A stretch of DNA of 44,182 nt from JAVKNF01 sp031537795 (GCA_031537795.1 JAVKNF010000007.1:1-44182), one strand, 5' to 3'. Positions 16,786 through 26,223 are shown, numbered from the stretch's first letter. Notes: generated from the sequence alone by a model not told the origin. Numbers and translations: made by a program.

Positions 16786-17205
16786 ATGTCTAGTTTTCTT
16801 TCAAATAAAGATACTTTTTCAGAAAGTTGTAAAGAAGATATAAATAAAATTAAAGAAGAATTTGAAAAAGAACCTGATAAATTTATAGATAGACTGGAAA
16901 GCATTCTCGAGGAAAATATGATTGAAGGCAGGGAATTAACAGAAGAAGAAAGACATAAAATTATAAATTTTTTATCTCTTTTGGGAGCAGACCAAATTAA
17001 TAAAATAAAACAAATGTTAAAAGATCTAGCTGAAAGAAAGATAAATGAAGCAAAAACAAAAATAGATCTAGCTGGGCATCAATATAGAATTCTTGAAAAT
17101 ATTAATCACCGAATAAAAGAAGAATTAAGAAAAATAGCTTTAATGGAGAAGTACAAGCAATTAGTTAAGGAATCAAAACATCAATCAAGCCAGATTAGTT
17201 TTTAG
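16786..17205 (+). CDS. Small helical protein of unknown function
   Basis: 139 residues from the ATG at 16786, which follows GAGG at a good distance and lies just downstream of a strong promoter. The open frame extends upstream to a TTG at 16636, but that part codes for unlikely hydrophobic sequence overlapping the promoter. The protein is soluble, rich in Lys and Glu, and reads as almost continuous helix with heptad-like spacing (about 50-135), so coiled-coil oligomerisation is plausible. A strong promoter plus a small charged protein suggests high expression. Its 3' end overlaps the convergent MFS gene by 21 nt. No family recognised. Confidence 0.7.
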   Translation: MSSFLSNKDTFSESCKEDINKIKEEFEKEPDKFIDRLESILEENMIEGRELTEEERHKIINFLSLLGADQINKIKQMLKDLAERKINEAKTKIDLAGHQYRILENINHRIKEELRKIALMEKYKQLVKESKHQSSQISF

Positions 17206-18333
17206 GTTTCTCTTTGATATTGTCAAAATTAAAATTGTTAATGTTATTAAAATTGTTAAAACTAAAAATATTCCGTTGTAGATTTTAAATTGCCCAATTG
17301 TCATATCAAATATTATTATAAAAATAGATATAAAAAAACTAATAAAAGACATAACTATAGCTCTGTGTTCTGCTTTTATGTTTTTTTGAATTGCATCTGT
17401 TTGTTTTATGCTAAAAATTGTGTAGGCTATGTAATAAAAAAGTACAGAATATAAAATAGAGAATCTGTTTTTAAAAATAACAAAATTAAGTAAATAAATA
17501 AAAGAAATTAAAACTAAATATAAGTATTTATAATATTTATTGAAAAATTTATTTTTTACGAATAAATAAACCCCAGAATTTATCAATATTTTAAAAAATG
17601 AAAATATACCGGTTATGATAGCTATTTTCTCTTTTGAGAATCCTAAATCGAGCATTAAATTATAATTGAAGTCTATTGAAAATATATAAAAGGCTTCCAT
17701 TAAGACAAGAAGTAAGAATTCCGGAATTTGTTTTTTATAAATTAATAAATCTTTTGATTTGAATAGTTTTTCTGTTTTTTCTTCTGTTTTATTTTTTTGT
17801 TTATCATTTTTAATTAAAAAAGCCAAAAATAAAGAGATAAAATAAATTAATATTTGCCCCAGAATTACTTGCTTTACATTTAATAAACTTGAAAAGAATG
17901 CGGCTAATGCAATTGATAAATTCTGAAATGCATATAAAATTCCAAGAAATTTTGGATATTTATCTTTATTTTTTGTTTCTATTTGATCATAAAGCATTGC
18001 TTCTAAATTCCCGAAAAAACAACTTAAACACATTCCCCAAAGGAACATACTCACAAGAAATATTTCAAAACAGGGTTTAAATAACCAAGTTGAAAGAAAT
18101 AATATTCTTGTTATTTGTGAAATTATAATTAAATTTCTCCTCCCGAATAGGTCAGCTATAAAACCGCTAGGAATATCAAAGATCATTTTCCCAAATTGCA
18201 GAGCGGAAAGTATAATTGCAATTTGAGCTATTGATATGTTATTCTCCTTGAAGAAATATGTGTAAAGAGGGTAAATAATGCCAAAGTCATTAATTAGAAC
18301 AAAAGCAAGTATATATTTTATATTTTTAGTCAA
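17185..18333 (-). CDS. Major facilitator superfamily transporter
   Basis: 382 residues with about 12 membrane helices. The loop between helices 2 and 3 reads GFIADLFGRRN, the MFS G-x-x-x-D-x-x-G-R-R signature. A Lys-rich central loop (about 175-195) separates two six-helix halves. Substrate unknown; proteins of this kind in intracellular bacteria import or export small metabolites or drugs. The only in-frame start near the N-terminus is TTG at 18333-18331, directly before the first helix. The end overlaps the convergent small helical gene by 21 nt. Confidence 0.85.
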   Translation of the reverse strand: MTKNIKYILAFVLINDFGIIYPLYTYFFKENNISIAQIAIILSALQFGKMIFDIPSGFIADLFGRRNLIIISQITRILFLSTWLFKPCFEIFLVSMFLWGMCLSCFFGNLEAMLYDQIETKNKDKYPKFLGILYAFQNLSIALAAFFSSLLNVKQVILGQILIYFISLFLAFLIKNDKQKNKTEEKTEKLFKSKDLLIYKKQIPEFLLLVLMEAFYIFSIDFNYNLMLDLGFSKEKIAIITGIFSFFKILINSGVYLFVKNKFFNKYYKYLYLVLISFIYLLNFVIFKNRFSILYSVLFYYIAYTIFSIKQTDAIQKNIKAEHRAIVMSFISFFISIFIIIFDMTIGQFKIYNGIFLVLTILITLTILILTISKRNLKTNLA

Positions 18334-18378
18334 GATTTAATAAAAAACTAATCAAATTTTCTTGATAAAAAATATTAA

Positions 18379-18406
18379 TTGCAAGATTTTTCTTGAAAAA
18401 TAAATT
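18379..18406 (+). promoter_or_regulatory. Candidate promoter for pccA
   Basis: TTGCAA (18379-18384), 16 nt, TAAATT (18401-18406), with the pccA ATG at 18429. It lies in the divergent gap between the MFS gene and pccA. The same TTGCAA hexamer recurs before other genes in the window. Confidence 0.35.
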
Positions 18407-18428
18407 AAAGCAATTACTCTTGCGAGAG

Positions 18429-20444
18429 ATGTCAAAGATTAAAAAGATATTAATTGCTAATCGTTCTGAAATCGCAATAAGAATTGCCAAAACTTTAAAG
18501 AAAATGAATATAGAGTCTCTCTCTATTTATTCAGATGTTGACAGAAATATGCCTCATAGAAGATTTGGCGATTTTAATATAGAATTAAAAGGAGATACTA
18601 CAGAGGAAACTTATTTAAATATACAGCAAATTATACAGATAGCAAAAGATAATAATGTAGACGCTATTCACCCAGGTTACGGTTTTTTGTCCGAGAAAAG
18701 CTATTTTGCGAAAACTGTTGAAGATGCGGGTATAATATTTATAGGCCCTAATTATAAATCAATAGATGCAATGGGGGATAAAATCAATTCCAAGAAAACA
18801 GCAAAAGAATGCGGAGTACCTTTAATTCCTGGTTTTATAGGTGAAATAGAAAGCGAAGAGCATCTCTATAAGATAGCAGAAGAAATTGGTTTCCCTGTAA
18901 TGATAAAGTCAAGTGCTGGAGGAGGGGGTAAAGGAATGAGAATAGCAAGAAAAAAAGAAGAGCTGTATGATTTCTATCAAATAACGAAATATGAAGCCTT
19001 AACAAATTATAAAGATGATAGATTGTTTCTTGAAAAATACATAGAAAATCCTAGACATATAGAGGTGCAAATTTTAGGAGATAAATTCGGTAATATTGTC
19101 GCTCTAGGAGAAAGAGAGTGCTCGATTCAAAGATTTAATCAAAAAATCATAGAAGAGTCCCCAAGTTCTTTTGTGAGTGAAAAATTAAGAGAAAAATTAT
19201 ACGAAAGTGCTGTTAAATTAGCAAAATCTGTCGGCTATTATTCAGCTGGAACTATTGAATTTGTAATGGATCAGGCAGAGAATTTCTACTTTTTAGAAAT
19301 GAACACAAGATTACAAGTTGAACACAGAGTTTCTGAATTTGTAAATGGAAATATTGATTTAGTTGAGTTGATGATTAAAATAGCAGAAGGAGAAAAATTA
19401 CCTTTTAAACAAAAAGAGATACAATTAATTGGACATGCAATTGAATGTAGAATTTGTGCTGAAAACCCTTATCAAAACTTTATCCCTTCAACTGGAAAAA
19501 TTACTCATTATTATCAACCAAATGAATCTTTTTACAATAATGAAGTGAAGATTGATATGGGTATTGAAAGTGGTTCTGTAGTTTCATCTTTTTACGATGC
19601 AATGATAGGAAAAATAATCACTTACGCTTCCACCAGAGAGATTGCTATTCAGAAGATGAGAAAGGTTTTAAATGAAATTGAAATTGAAGGAATTATAACA
19701 AATATTGATTTATTACAGTCTATTTTAAAAAATGAGAGTTTTTTGATAGGTAAGACATACACAAGTTTTATAAACACAGAATATCCGAATGGTTTCAAGT
19801 TTCAGAAAATTGAAAACGTAGAACAATTAAATTTTTTAGCTGCTTTTTTGATTATTTATTTAAAAGAGCAAGTAAATTCATTTAGTAATTTAGTCAATAA
19901 AGATTTGAAATATTTAAATGTGCAAGATTTATCTGTTCTCATAGAAGACAAAGAATATAAATGTGCTATTTTAAATTATGATGAAAACTCAATTAGTTTT
20001 AGTTATTCTTCTTCTGAATTTACTTTTAAATATGATTATTTTTTAGGCAATAGAAGGATTGAATTATTTAATAAAGATTTACGAGTTGTAATTCAAATGA
20101 AAAAAGACCAAAATATAATTGACTTAAAAAGCAACGGTTTGACAGCTAGAGGTTTTGTAATGAAAGAGCAATTCTCTCATTTATATCATATCTTGCCAAA
20201 GAATATACATTCTAAATCGAAAAATATACTTTCTCCTTTAAATGGAAAGATCAAAAAAATTAAAGTTAAAGAAGGAGACGTTGTTTTAGTGGGGGATGTA
20301 TTGTTTCATATAGAAGCAATGAAAATGGAAAATCAAATAAAAGCTGAATTTGATTGTAAAATTAAAAAAATTTACATAAAAGAAGAGGAAGTTATAAAAG
20401 CTAAATCAATTGTTATTGATTTATTCTCTGAAAATAAAGACTAA
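18429..20444 (+). CDS. pccA: Acyl-CoA (propionyl-CoA) carboxylase alpha subunit
   Basis: This subunit carboxylates its own biotin with ATP and bicarbonate; the beta subunit then transfers CO2 to propionyl-CoA, feeding odd-chain and branched-chain breakdown into methylmalonyl-CoA. From the ATG at 18429 the protein has 671 residues: biotin carboxylase N-domain (KILIANRSEIAIRI), ATP-grasp domain (SSAGGGGKGMR; EMNTRLQVEH), C-terminal carboxylase domain, a BT-like linker region and a biotinyl domain with EAMKMEN near the end, whose Lys is biotinylated. The longer frame from 18393 begins at TTG and lies over the promoter-like element. pccB is not in the window. The length and the fused biotin domain favour PccA over AccC. 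Confidence 0.9.
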   Translation: MSKIKKILIANRSEIAIRIAKTLKKMNIESLSIYSDVDRNMPHRRFGDFNIELKGDTTEETYLNIQQIIQIAKDNNVDAIHPGYGFLSEKSYFAKTVEDAGIIFIGPNYKSIDAMGDKINSKKTAKECGVPLIPGFIGEIESEEHLYKIAEEIGFPVMIKSSAGGGGKGMRIARKKEELYDFYQITKYEALTNYKDDRLFLEKYIENPRHIEVQILGDKFGNIVALGERECSIQRFNQKIIEESPSSFVSEKLREKLYESAVKLAKSVGYYSAGTIEFVMDQAENFYFLEMNTRLQVEHRVSEFVNGNIDLVELMIKIAEGEKLPFKQKEIQLIGHAIECRICAENPYQNFIPSTGKITHYYQPNESFYNNEVKIDMGIESGSVVSSFYDAMIGKIITYASTREIAIQKMRKVLNEIEIEGIITNIDLLQSILKNESFLIGKTYTSFINTEYPNGFKFQKIENVEQLNFLAAFLIIYLKEQVNSFSNLVNKDLKYLNVQDLSVLIEDKEYKCAILNYDENSISFSYSSSEFTFKYDYFLGNRRIELFNKDLRVVIQMKKDQNIIDLKSNGLTARGFVMKEQFSHLYHILPKNIHSKSKNILSPLNGKIKKIKVKEGDVVLVGDVLFHIEAMKMENQIKAEFDCKIKKIYIKEEEVIKAKSIVIDLFSENKD

Positions 20445-20453
20445 AACATTAAA

Positions 20454-21083
20454 ATGGCGGTTGAATTTCAGATTCTTTGTGATTTTTCAGGTAAAAAAAG
20501 CAATACAACTTTTTATATAGGAAAACCCCAAAAAGGAAATCATCCAATTAAACTCCAAAGTCAATGGTTATCATCCAACAAAAGTGGAAGTGTTCCTGAT
20601 GAAGTTCAGAAAAGTATAACAGATTTATATGAGATGTCAGAGAAAAATGGTTTAGATTTTGAGCAATTATGTAGTCATGCTTTTTCATCAGCTGGTAAAA
20701 ATTCTCAATCTATCAGAGGTGGAAATGGTTTTACCTCAAATAGAATAGGTGAAGAGTGGAAAAAATATGCAGATGAATTTATACAAAAAGAGCAGGGTGT
20801 GTCTAATTCCAATCAAATAAATAAAGAAGAGAATTCAAATAATAAAACATCAGAGAAAATTATCGAAATTCAAGAAAATAATAAGTCTTTAATTAATAAG
20901 AAAAAAATAGAGGATGTTGAAGTGCAAGAGCAAAATGATAAACCTAAAATAGAAAACACGGAAACAGAGACTCAGAAAAATGAAAGCTTTTTAGAAAGAA
21001 ATAATTCTTCTAGAAACACAAGCGCAAAACTCTCTGTGGATTCAAGTAAAAGTGCTTACGGAGAAGATTTGGATATGATTTAA
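20454..21083 (+). CDS. DUF2610-like protein (Rickettsiales family)
   Basis: 209 residues, 9 nt after pccA and probably in its operon. The first ~85 residues form a compact domain: LCDFSGKKSNTTFYIGKPQ, then HPIKLQSQWLSS, VPDEVQKSI and LDFEQLCSHAF. This order (C-x-F-G-x-K, FYIG-P, HP-x-x-x-Q-x-x-WLSS, FEELC) resembles DUF2610, a family I know from Rickettsiales proteins, recalled rather than searched. The remaining ~120 residues are disordered, rich in Asn, Lys and Glu, and end in a short acidic tail. Function unknown. Its stop shares TTAA with the clpX stop on the opposite strand. Confidence 0.6.
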   Translation: MAVEFQILCDFSGKKSNTTFYIGKPQKGNHPIKLQSQWLSSNKSGSVPDEVQKSITDLYEMSEKNGLDFEQLCSHAFSSAGKNSQSIRGGNGFTSNRIGEEWKKYADEFIQKEQGVSNSNQINKEENSNNKTSEKIIEIQENNKSLINKKKIEDVEVQEQNDKPKIENTETETQKNESFLERNNSSRNTSAKLSVDSSKSAYGEDLDMI

Positions 21084-22375
21084 GAAGCTTCTTTTTTAAT
21101 TTGTTGCTCTTCTAAAGCTTTATGAAATTCTAAAATCTGTTTATTTTTATATTTAATTTTATGATTTTTACTGGATATAGATTCTTTGTCTATTATAACA
21201 GATTCTACATTTTTTAGATCAGGCAAATGAAACATTAAATCATTTAGGATTTCCTCTATTATATTCCTTAATCCTCTTGCTCCAGTTTTTCTGCTCATTG
21301 CCTGTTCTGCAATTTTAAGAATTGCTTCTTCTGAAATTTCTAAATTTATATCATCTGCTTTGAATAAAGCTGAATATTGTTTTATAAGAGCATTTTTCGG
21401 TGTTTTTAATATTGAGATTAAATCTTCTATTTCAAGTGGTTTTAATAAACTTATAACAGGTAATCTACCTATTAATTCAGCTATTAAACCGAATGAAACT
21501 AAATCTTCAGGTAGGAGATTTTTTCTCATGTCTTCATAGTTTATATTCTTTTTATCTTTAATTTCAGAGGTAAAACCTATTGCACTTGAATTTGTTCTTC
21601 TGTTCACTATTTTATCTAATCCTTCAAATGCACCACCACATACAAATAATATATTAGATGTATCTACCGCTATATATTCTTGTTGTGGGTGTTTCCTACC
21701 TCCTTGTGGAGGAATATTAGTGATTGTTCCTTCTATTATCTTAAGAAGAGCTTGTTGAACCCCTTCGCCTGAAACATCTCTTGTGATTGAAGGGCCTTCG
21801 CTTTTTCTTGCAATTTTGTCAATTTCATCTATATAAATTATACCAGTTTCGGCTTTTTTTACATCAAATTCAGCAGATTGAAGTAATCTCAAAATTATAT
21901 TTTCTACGTCTTCTCCTACATAACCTGCTTCTGTTAAAGTTGTTGCATCAGCTATGGCGAAAGGGACGTTAAGTGTTTTTGCCAAAGTTTGAGCTAGTAA
22001 TGTTTTACCTGTTCCTGTATTTCCTATAAGCATTATATTCGACTTTGAAATGCTATCTTCTAGATTTTTATTATTATGATCTAATCTTTTATAATGATTA
22101 TAAACTGCAACTGATAGAATTCTCTTTGCGTGATCTTGCCCTATAATATAAGAATCTAGTTCACTTTTTATCTTTGAAGGGGTTTTAATTTTAAGATCTT
22201 GTGAATATTCTATTAGTTTATTTTTTATTTGTTTTGTTTGTTTATTGTCAACAATATATCCACATGTTTCTACGCATTCATTGCATATATATGCACCTGA
22301 ACCAGTAATCATTTTCTTAACTTCATTACTATGTTTCGAACAAAAAGAGCAGTAAATTTTCTTATCGCTTGACAT
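21080..22375 (-). CDS. clpX: ATP-dependent Clp protease ATP-binding subunit ClpX
   Basis: ClpX unfolds substrates and feeds them to ClpP. 431 residues: N-terminal zinc domain with CSFC ... CNECVETC (about 9-40), Walker A GNTGTGKT, Walker B IIYIDEID, the EDVENIILRLLQ segment, sensor 2 (SRKTGARGLR) and the family-typical GGRKHPQQEYI stretch. The ClpP-binding IGF-type loop reads IGF in SAIGFTSE. The start ATG at 22375 is 7 nt after the clpP stop, giving the common clpP-clpX operon. A short Lys-rich tail follows the last helix. Confidence 0.97.
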   Translation of the reverse strand: MSSDKKIYCSFCSKHSNEVKKMITGSGAYICNECVETCGYIVDNKQTKQIKNKLIEYSQDLKIKTPSKIKSELDSYIIGQDHAKRILSVAVYNHYKRLDHNNKNLEDSISKSNIMLIGNTGTGKTLLAQTLAKTLNVPFAIADATTLTEAGYVGEDVENIILRLLQSAEFDVKKAETGIIYIDEIDKIARKSEGPSITRDVSGEGVQQALLKIIEGTITNIPPQGGRKHPQQEYIAVDTSNILFVCGGAFEGLDKIVNRRTNSSAIGFTSEIKDKKNINYEDMRKNLLPEDLVSFGLIAELIGRLPVISLLKPLEIEDLISILKTPKNALIKQYSALFKADDINLEISEEAILKIAEQAMSRKTGARGLRNIIEEILNDLMFHLPDLKNVESVIIDKESISSKNHKIKYKNKQILEFHKALEEQQIKKEAS

Positions 22376-22382
22376 ATCTATT

Positions 22383-22982
22383 TTATTTATTAATTAGAAT
22401 ATTTCTATTTTCAACAACTTTATCTATTAACCCGAATGACATAGCGGCCTCTGCATTCATAAAATTATCTCTTTCCATACTTTTTTCAATTATAGTTAAA
22501 TCTTGCTTTGTGTGGTGAACATATATTTCGTTTAATCTTCTTTTTAAAGATAACATTTCTTTGACATGTATTTCAGCATCTGTTATCTGTCCTTTAAAAC
22601 CACCAGAAGGTTGATGTATCATAATTCTTGAATTAGGCAAAGAATATCTTTTACCTTCTGCTCCTGCTGTTAAAATAAGAGACCCAGCAGAGCAAGCTTG
22701 CCCTATACATATAGTTGAGACATCTGGTTTGATAAATTGCATTGTGTCATATATTGCTAAAGCAGAAGTTACAACACCTCCTGGTGAATTTATGTATATT
22801 GAAATATCTTTTACAGGGTCTTCTGATTCCAAAAACAATAATTGTGCTACTATACTTGAAGCCATAGAGTCATTAAATTCAGTTGAGAGGAAGATTATTC
22901 TATCTTTTAACAACCTAGAGTATATATCATAAGATCTTTCTCCTTTACTTGTTTGCTCTATAACATAAGGTATATAATTCAT
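22383..22982 (-). CDS. clpP: ATP-dependent Clp protease proteolytic subunit
   Basis: The serine peptidase core of ClpXP. From the ATG at 22982 the protein is 199 residues, the normal size. The catalytic triad is at family positions: Ser98 (GQACSAGSLI), His123 (RIMIHQPSGG) and Asp172 (MERDNFM). The frame extends upstream to a TTG at 23042, adding 20 hydrophobic residues. I reject that start because a promoter-like TTGCAA/TAATAT pair lies inside it and because MNYIPYVIEQTSKGERSYDI is the typical N-terminus. It leads an operon with clpX. Confidence 0.96.
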   Translation of the reverse strand: MNYIPYVIEQTSKGERSYDIYSRLLKDRIIFLSTEFNDSMASSIVAQLLFLESEDPVKDISIYINSPGGVVTSALAIYDTMQFIKPDVSTICIGQACSAGSLILTAGAEGKRYSLPNSRIMIHQPSGGFKGQITDAEIHVKEMLSLKRRLNEIYVHHTKQDLTIIEKSMERDNFMNAEAAMSFGLIDKVVENRNILINK

Positions 22983-22995
22983 AAAAATTACATAA

Positions 22996-23024
22996 ATATT
23001 ATTAGAAATAATTACAAATTGCAA
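22996..23024 (-). promoter_or_regulatory. Candidate promoter for clpP-clpX
   Basis: On the minus strand TTGCAA (23024-23019) is followed by a 17-nt spacer and TAATAT (23001-22996). The predicted start site is about 7 nt before the clpP ATG at 22982, so the leader would be very short. The position supports the 22982 start. Confidence 0.4.
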
Positions 23025-23097
23025 GAATAAAATTTTAAACAAAGAAATGACTTGATTTTTATAATAAATTAAAGAGTTTCTTTTATATTTATTTCAA

Positions 23098-24918
23098 ATG
23101 GGATGTATAAAAAAAATTAACTTTTTTATCTTATTAATATCTTTATTTTCTTTATCTTCGGGAGTGAACTATAAAATAGAAAATGAAGGAAGATTCGAAA
23201 TAAATGATCCGAAACATTATTTAATAAATAAATCAGAAGATCTGGACTCTCAAACTTCTTATATAAATAAAGAATCTATAATTGAGAGCCAAATTAATAA
23301 CAAAATAGACGAAAAAAATACAGATAAAAACAAACAAGATACTTTAAAGCTTGAGAAAAAAGAAGATGCAAAGGAAGAAATTCCTATAAACAAAGATTCA
23401 AATGAAAAGATTGAAAAGATAGCAACAAATGAATCTTTGCAGAAAAAAGATAATCAGGTGTACAACCCATTTAGTGATTATAATTATGAGGTATCTTTTA
23501 ATTCAGATAGTCAATCTAAAGATAATTCCGAGATTGTAAAAATAAATCTAGAAGATTATAAAAAATATGAAAACGACAATATCGTTAATTTTGATTCAAA
23601 AGAAAAGAATTGTTTATTAGAAGATATAAAAATTAATGAAAACGAGAATAATTATCTCAGAATCGATAATACAAGAAGAATAATTGACAAGATAAAAGAA
23701 AGCAACGGAAATTATGAAACAAAAATTTTAATAAAAAAGTTGAAAGAGAATATAAATAAAGAGCCTGAAAAATTAAGAGAAAAAAAAGTAGAAAAAATTG
23801 TCTTAAAAGATGTTAATCTTGATAATATAGAGAATAAATTAGAAATTAATAGTAATCAAAATCTTTTAAAGTTCGAAAATCTTTTATATGCTCAAGATGC
23901 TAATAATTCTCCTTTTCAAAACGCTAATTCTATTAATATAAATAAAAATAATAATCAGAACAAAAAACTTAAATCAAGAAGATATATTATGGATGACAAC
24001 GAAAGTAAAATTGTCGATGAATTCCACGATAATACAAAAGCAGAAGTTAGGTCCACAACATCAAATGCATTAGATAAAAAAACGACATCAAATGAGATTG
24101 ATATCACAAAAACAAATCTAGATACACCAAAGATTGAAGTACAGAAGGACTTCAATAAAGCTTTAAAAGATAAAATCAAAGATACTTTTAATTCCAGAGT
24201 AGAAAATGAAGAAAAAATAGCAGAAATTAAATCTGATATTAATGAACAGAAGAAAACTCAAAAAATAAAGAGACCGAGCTTTTTTAATGATTTGTTCTCG
24301 AAGTTTAAATTTCCAGAACCGATTGAAAGATTAATTAGAAACTACAGAAATCAAAATCCTCCTCCTAATATATTCAAGAAATCTTACGATAAAGAAAATA
24401 GACATTTAGAGAAATCTGTTAGCTCTAAAGATTTATACATTTCATCTTTCACAGTTGTCAAAAAGAAAGATTCTAGAGGAAAATTATCTTCTATTTTAGA
24501 CGAAGTTGATGATTTGAATATTCAAGATGTAGACGGTAATACACTTTTGCATAAAACTGCTTCTTCAAACAAAGAAGATACAACTTCTCTTTTATTATTA
24601 AAAGGTTCAAACCCAAATATATTAAATAATAACGGGTTTAGTCCTTTACATATATCTTCTTCAAATGGGAATTATGAAGTCTCTCAAGAATTGATTTTAG
24701 GAGGGGCGGATATTAATATGAAAGATTTAGAAGGAAATACAGCGCTAATGTATGCAGTTGCTTCTTCTAACTTGAAACTTGTAAAATTAATTTGTTCTTC
24801 CGGGGGCTTTATTGATATAAAAAATAATAAAGGTGTAACGGTTTTTGACGTCGCTAAATCTTGTGAAAATAAAATGATATTAGTTTATCTTAACAAAGTT
24901 AAAAACAAAATTAATTAA
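23098..24918 (+). CDS. Exported protein with C-terminal ankyrin repeats
   Basis: 606 residues. A signal peptide (about 1-22, MGCIKKINFFILLISLFSLS) is followed by a long, disordered, Lys/Asn/Glu-rich region (about 25-470) with no recognisable fold. Residues 477-606 contain about four ankyrin repeats: DGNTLLHKTASS, NGFSPLHISSSNGNYEVSQELILGGADIN, EGNTALMYAVASSNLKLVKLI and a degenerate last one. Ankyrin repeats bind partner proteins, and such proteins are common among secreted effectors and surface proteins of intracellular bacteria. With a Sec-type signal this one should reach at least the periplasm. It is transcribed away from clpP. Confidence 0.8.
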   Translation: MGCIKKINFFILLISLFSLSSGVNYKIENEGRFEINDPKHYLINKSEDLDSQTSYINKESIIESQINNKIDEKNTDKNKQDTLKLEKKEDAKEEIPINKDSNEKIEKIATNESLQKKDNQVYNPFSDYNYEVSFNSDSQSKDNSEIVKINLEDYKKYENDNIVNFDSKEKNCLLEDIKINENENNYLRIDNTRRIIDKIKESNGNYETKILIKKLKENINKEPEKLREKKVEKIVLKDVNLDNIENKLEINSNQNLLKFENLLYAQDANNSPFQNANSININKNNNQNKKLKSRRYIMDDNESKIVDEFHDNTKAEVRSTTSNALDKKTTSNEIDITKTNLDTPKIEVQKDFNKALKDKIKDTFNSRVENEEKIAEIKSDINEQKKTQKIKRPSFFNDLFSKFKFPEPIERLIRNYRNQNPPPNIFKKSYDKENRHLEKSVSSKDLYISSFTVVKKKDSRGKLSSILDEVDDLNIQDVDGNTLLHKTASSNKEDTTSLLLLKGSNPNILNNNGFSPLHISSSNGNYEVSQELILGGADINMKDLEGNTALMYAVASSNLKLVKLICSSGGFIDIKNNKGVTVFDVAKSCENKMILVYLNKVKNKIN

Positions 24919-24946
24919 TTTATTTATCTTTGATTTAAGAAAAATA

Positions 24947-24976
24947 TTGACTTTAATTTGATAGAAATAATACAAT
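24947..24976 (+). promoter_or_regulatory. Candidate promoter for ssb
   Basis: TTGACT (24947-24952), an 18-nt spacer and TACAAT (24971-24976). The expected start site is about 9 nt before the ssb ATG at 24992, so there is almost no leader and no visible Shine-Dalgarno sequence. Confidence 0.5.
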
Positions 24977-24991
24977 TTGATTATATAAACT

Positions 24992-25429
24992 ATGTTAAAT
25001 AAAGTGCTATTAATTGGAAATGTTGGAATGAATCCTGAAATTAAAGTCTTACCTAGTGGAAATTCTGTTGCAAATTTTTCATTAGCGACAAGTGAATATA
25101 GGAAAGATAAGAATGGCGAAAAAAAAACCGAAACAGAATGGCACAGAATTACAGTCTACGCTGAAAATCTTGTAAAGTTAGTTGAGAAATATATAACAAA
25201 AGGTTCAAAGATTTATATAGAAGGTTCAATTAGAACAAGAAAGTATATTGATACTAATAATATCGAGAAAACATCAGTAGAGATTATCTTAAGAGATTAT
25301 AATTCAGCCATAAAACTTTTAGACTCAAAATCTACCACTGCTTCTGATATTTCTTATGATAAAACTAATCAAGACAAACAAAAGATAGAACAAAATCAAG
25401 AATCTGAAGAGGATGAAATCCCTTTTTAA
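24992..25429 (+). CDS. ssb: Single-stranded DNA-binding protein
   Basis: SSB coats single-stranded DNA during replication, repair and recombination. 145 residues: an OB-fold (about 1-108) starting MLNKVLLIGNVGMNPEIK with VANFSLATSE and TEWHRITVYAENL, a short linker, and the acidic tip EEDEIPF, which recruits partner proteins. The linker is short compared with E. coli (178 residues). Its stop codon shares TTAA with the virB9 stop. Confidence 0.97.
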   Translation: MLNKVLLIGNVGMNPEIKVLPSGNSVANFSLATSEYRKDKNGEKKTETEWHRITVYAENLVKLVEKYITKGSKIYIEGSIRTRKYIDTNNIEKTSVEIILRDYNSAIKLLDSKSTTASDISYDKTNQDKQKIEQNQESEEDEIPF

Positions 25430-26214
25430 TTAATAGTTTCAAGTTTTATTATGTTTTCGTTAAATATACAAGCTGTTGTTGCTCCGTATCTTAATGTGAA
25501 TATTTTATAAATCCCTTCTACTGCTAAATAAGGTCCAATCATTCTAAAATTTACTATTCCTTCATATCCATCTTTATCAACAGAAAAAACACCCGGTACT
25601 ATTCCATCGAATTTCATATAAATAAATCTTCCGTCGTCGAAAATTAAAGAGGGTATTATACTTTTATCTCCAGATGCTGTATAATTCAGGTTATTCTTTG
25701 GGTTTTTTATGTCCGGCATGTTTTGTACTGCATATTGTATGATATTTCCACTGCTTCCGCTTGCTTTCCCTTTTGAATCCTTTGCTTTTTTAGGGTATCT
25801 AAATTGAACAACAAAGTTCCCATCAAAAGGGTCTTTTCCTTTTGACGCCGAAACAGCAAGAAAATATTTCCTTTCTTCTGTCATGATTGTTAATGTGAAT
25901 TTTGAATCTTCTTCTGTGCATATTTTTTTATTTGTATCAAATTGAATCGGCCTTAAGAATAATTTATTTTGTTGAGGCGTAATCTGCCAACATCTATGAT
26001 TCGGGTACATAGTTCTTACTGTCTCTTTCTCGTCTAATTCTATTAATGTTGCTTGATCAAAAAACCCCTCAAATCTATATATCGCCTCTTCGTTGTAAGT
26101 AAAAGATTTGAATCTTGCTTCTGCCCCATATTGTCTAGGGTACACAAATGGAGCAAAAGAATAATTAGTTTTAGAGATAAAAAATAAAATAAATAATAAT
26201 ATCTTTATATTCAT
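25426..26214 (-). CDS. virB9: Type IV secretion protein VirB9 (RvhB9-like)
   Basis: VirB9 forms the outer-membrane core ring of the type IV secretion channel with VirB7 and VirB10. 262 residues: signal peptide (about 1-19), N-terminal domain (YNEEAIYRFEGFFDQATLIEL; CWQITPQQNKLFLRPIQ) and C-terminal domain (FDDGRFIYMKF, PGVFSVDKDGYEGIVNFRM, IFTLRYGATTACIFNE), all in the family order. It is alone, with no virB8, virB10, virB11 or virD4 nearby. Rickettsiales have duplicated and scattered virB genes, so this may be a second copy (RvhB9-II type). An unusual insert, KAKDSKGKASGSSG, lies between the domains. Confidence 0.85.
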   Translation of the reverse strand: MNIKILLFILFFISKTNYSFAPFVYPRQYGAEARFKSFTYNEEAIYRFEGFFDQATLIELDEKETVRTMYPNHRCWQITPQQNKLFLRPIQFDTNKKICTEEDSKFTLTIMTEERKYFLAVSASKGKDPFDGNFVVQFRYPKKAKDSKGKASGSSGNIIQYAVQNMPDIKNPKNNLNYTASGDKSIIPSLIFDDGRFIYMKFDGIVPGVFSVDKDGYEGIVNFRMIGPYLAVEGIYKIFTLRYGATTACIFNENIIKLETIN

Positions 26215-26223
26215 ATATTTTAA

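Noticed and set aside
22983..23042. Extended ClpP with a hydrophobic leader
   Set aside because: It would start at TTG, overlap a promoter-like element and add residues foreign to ClpP.
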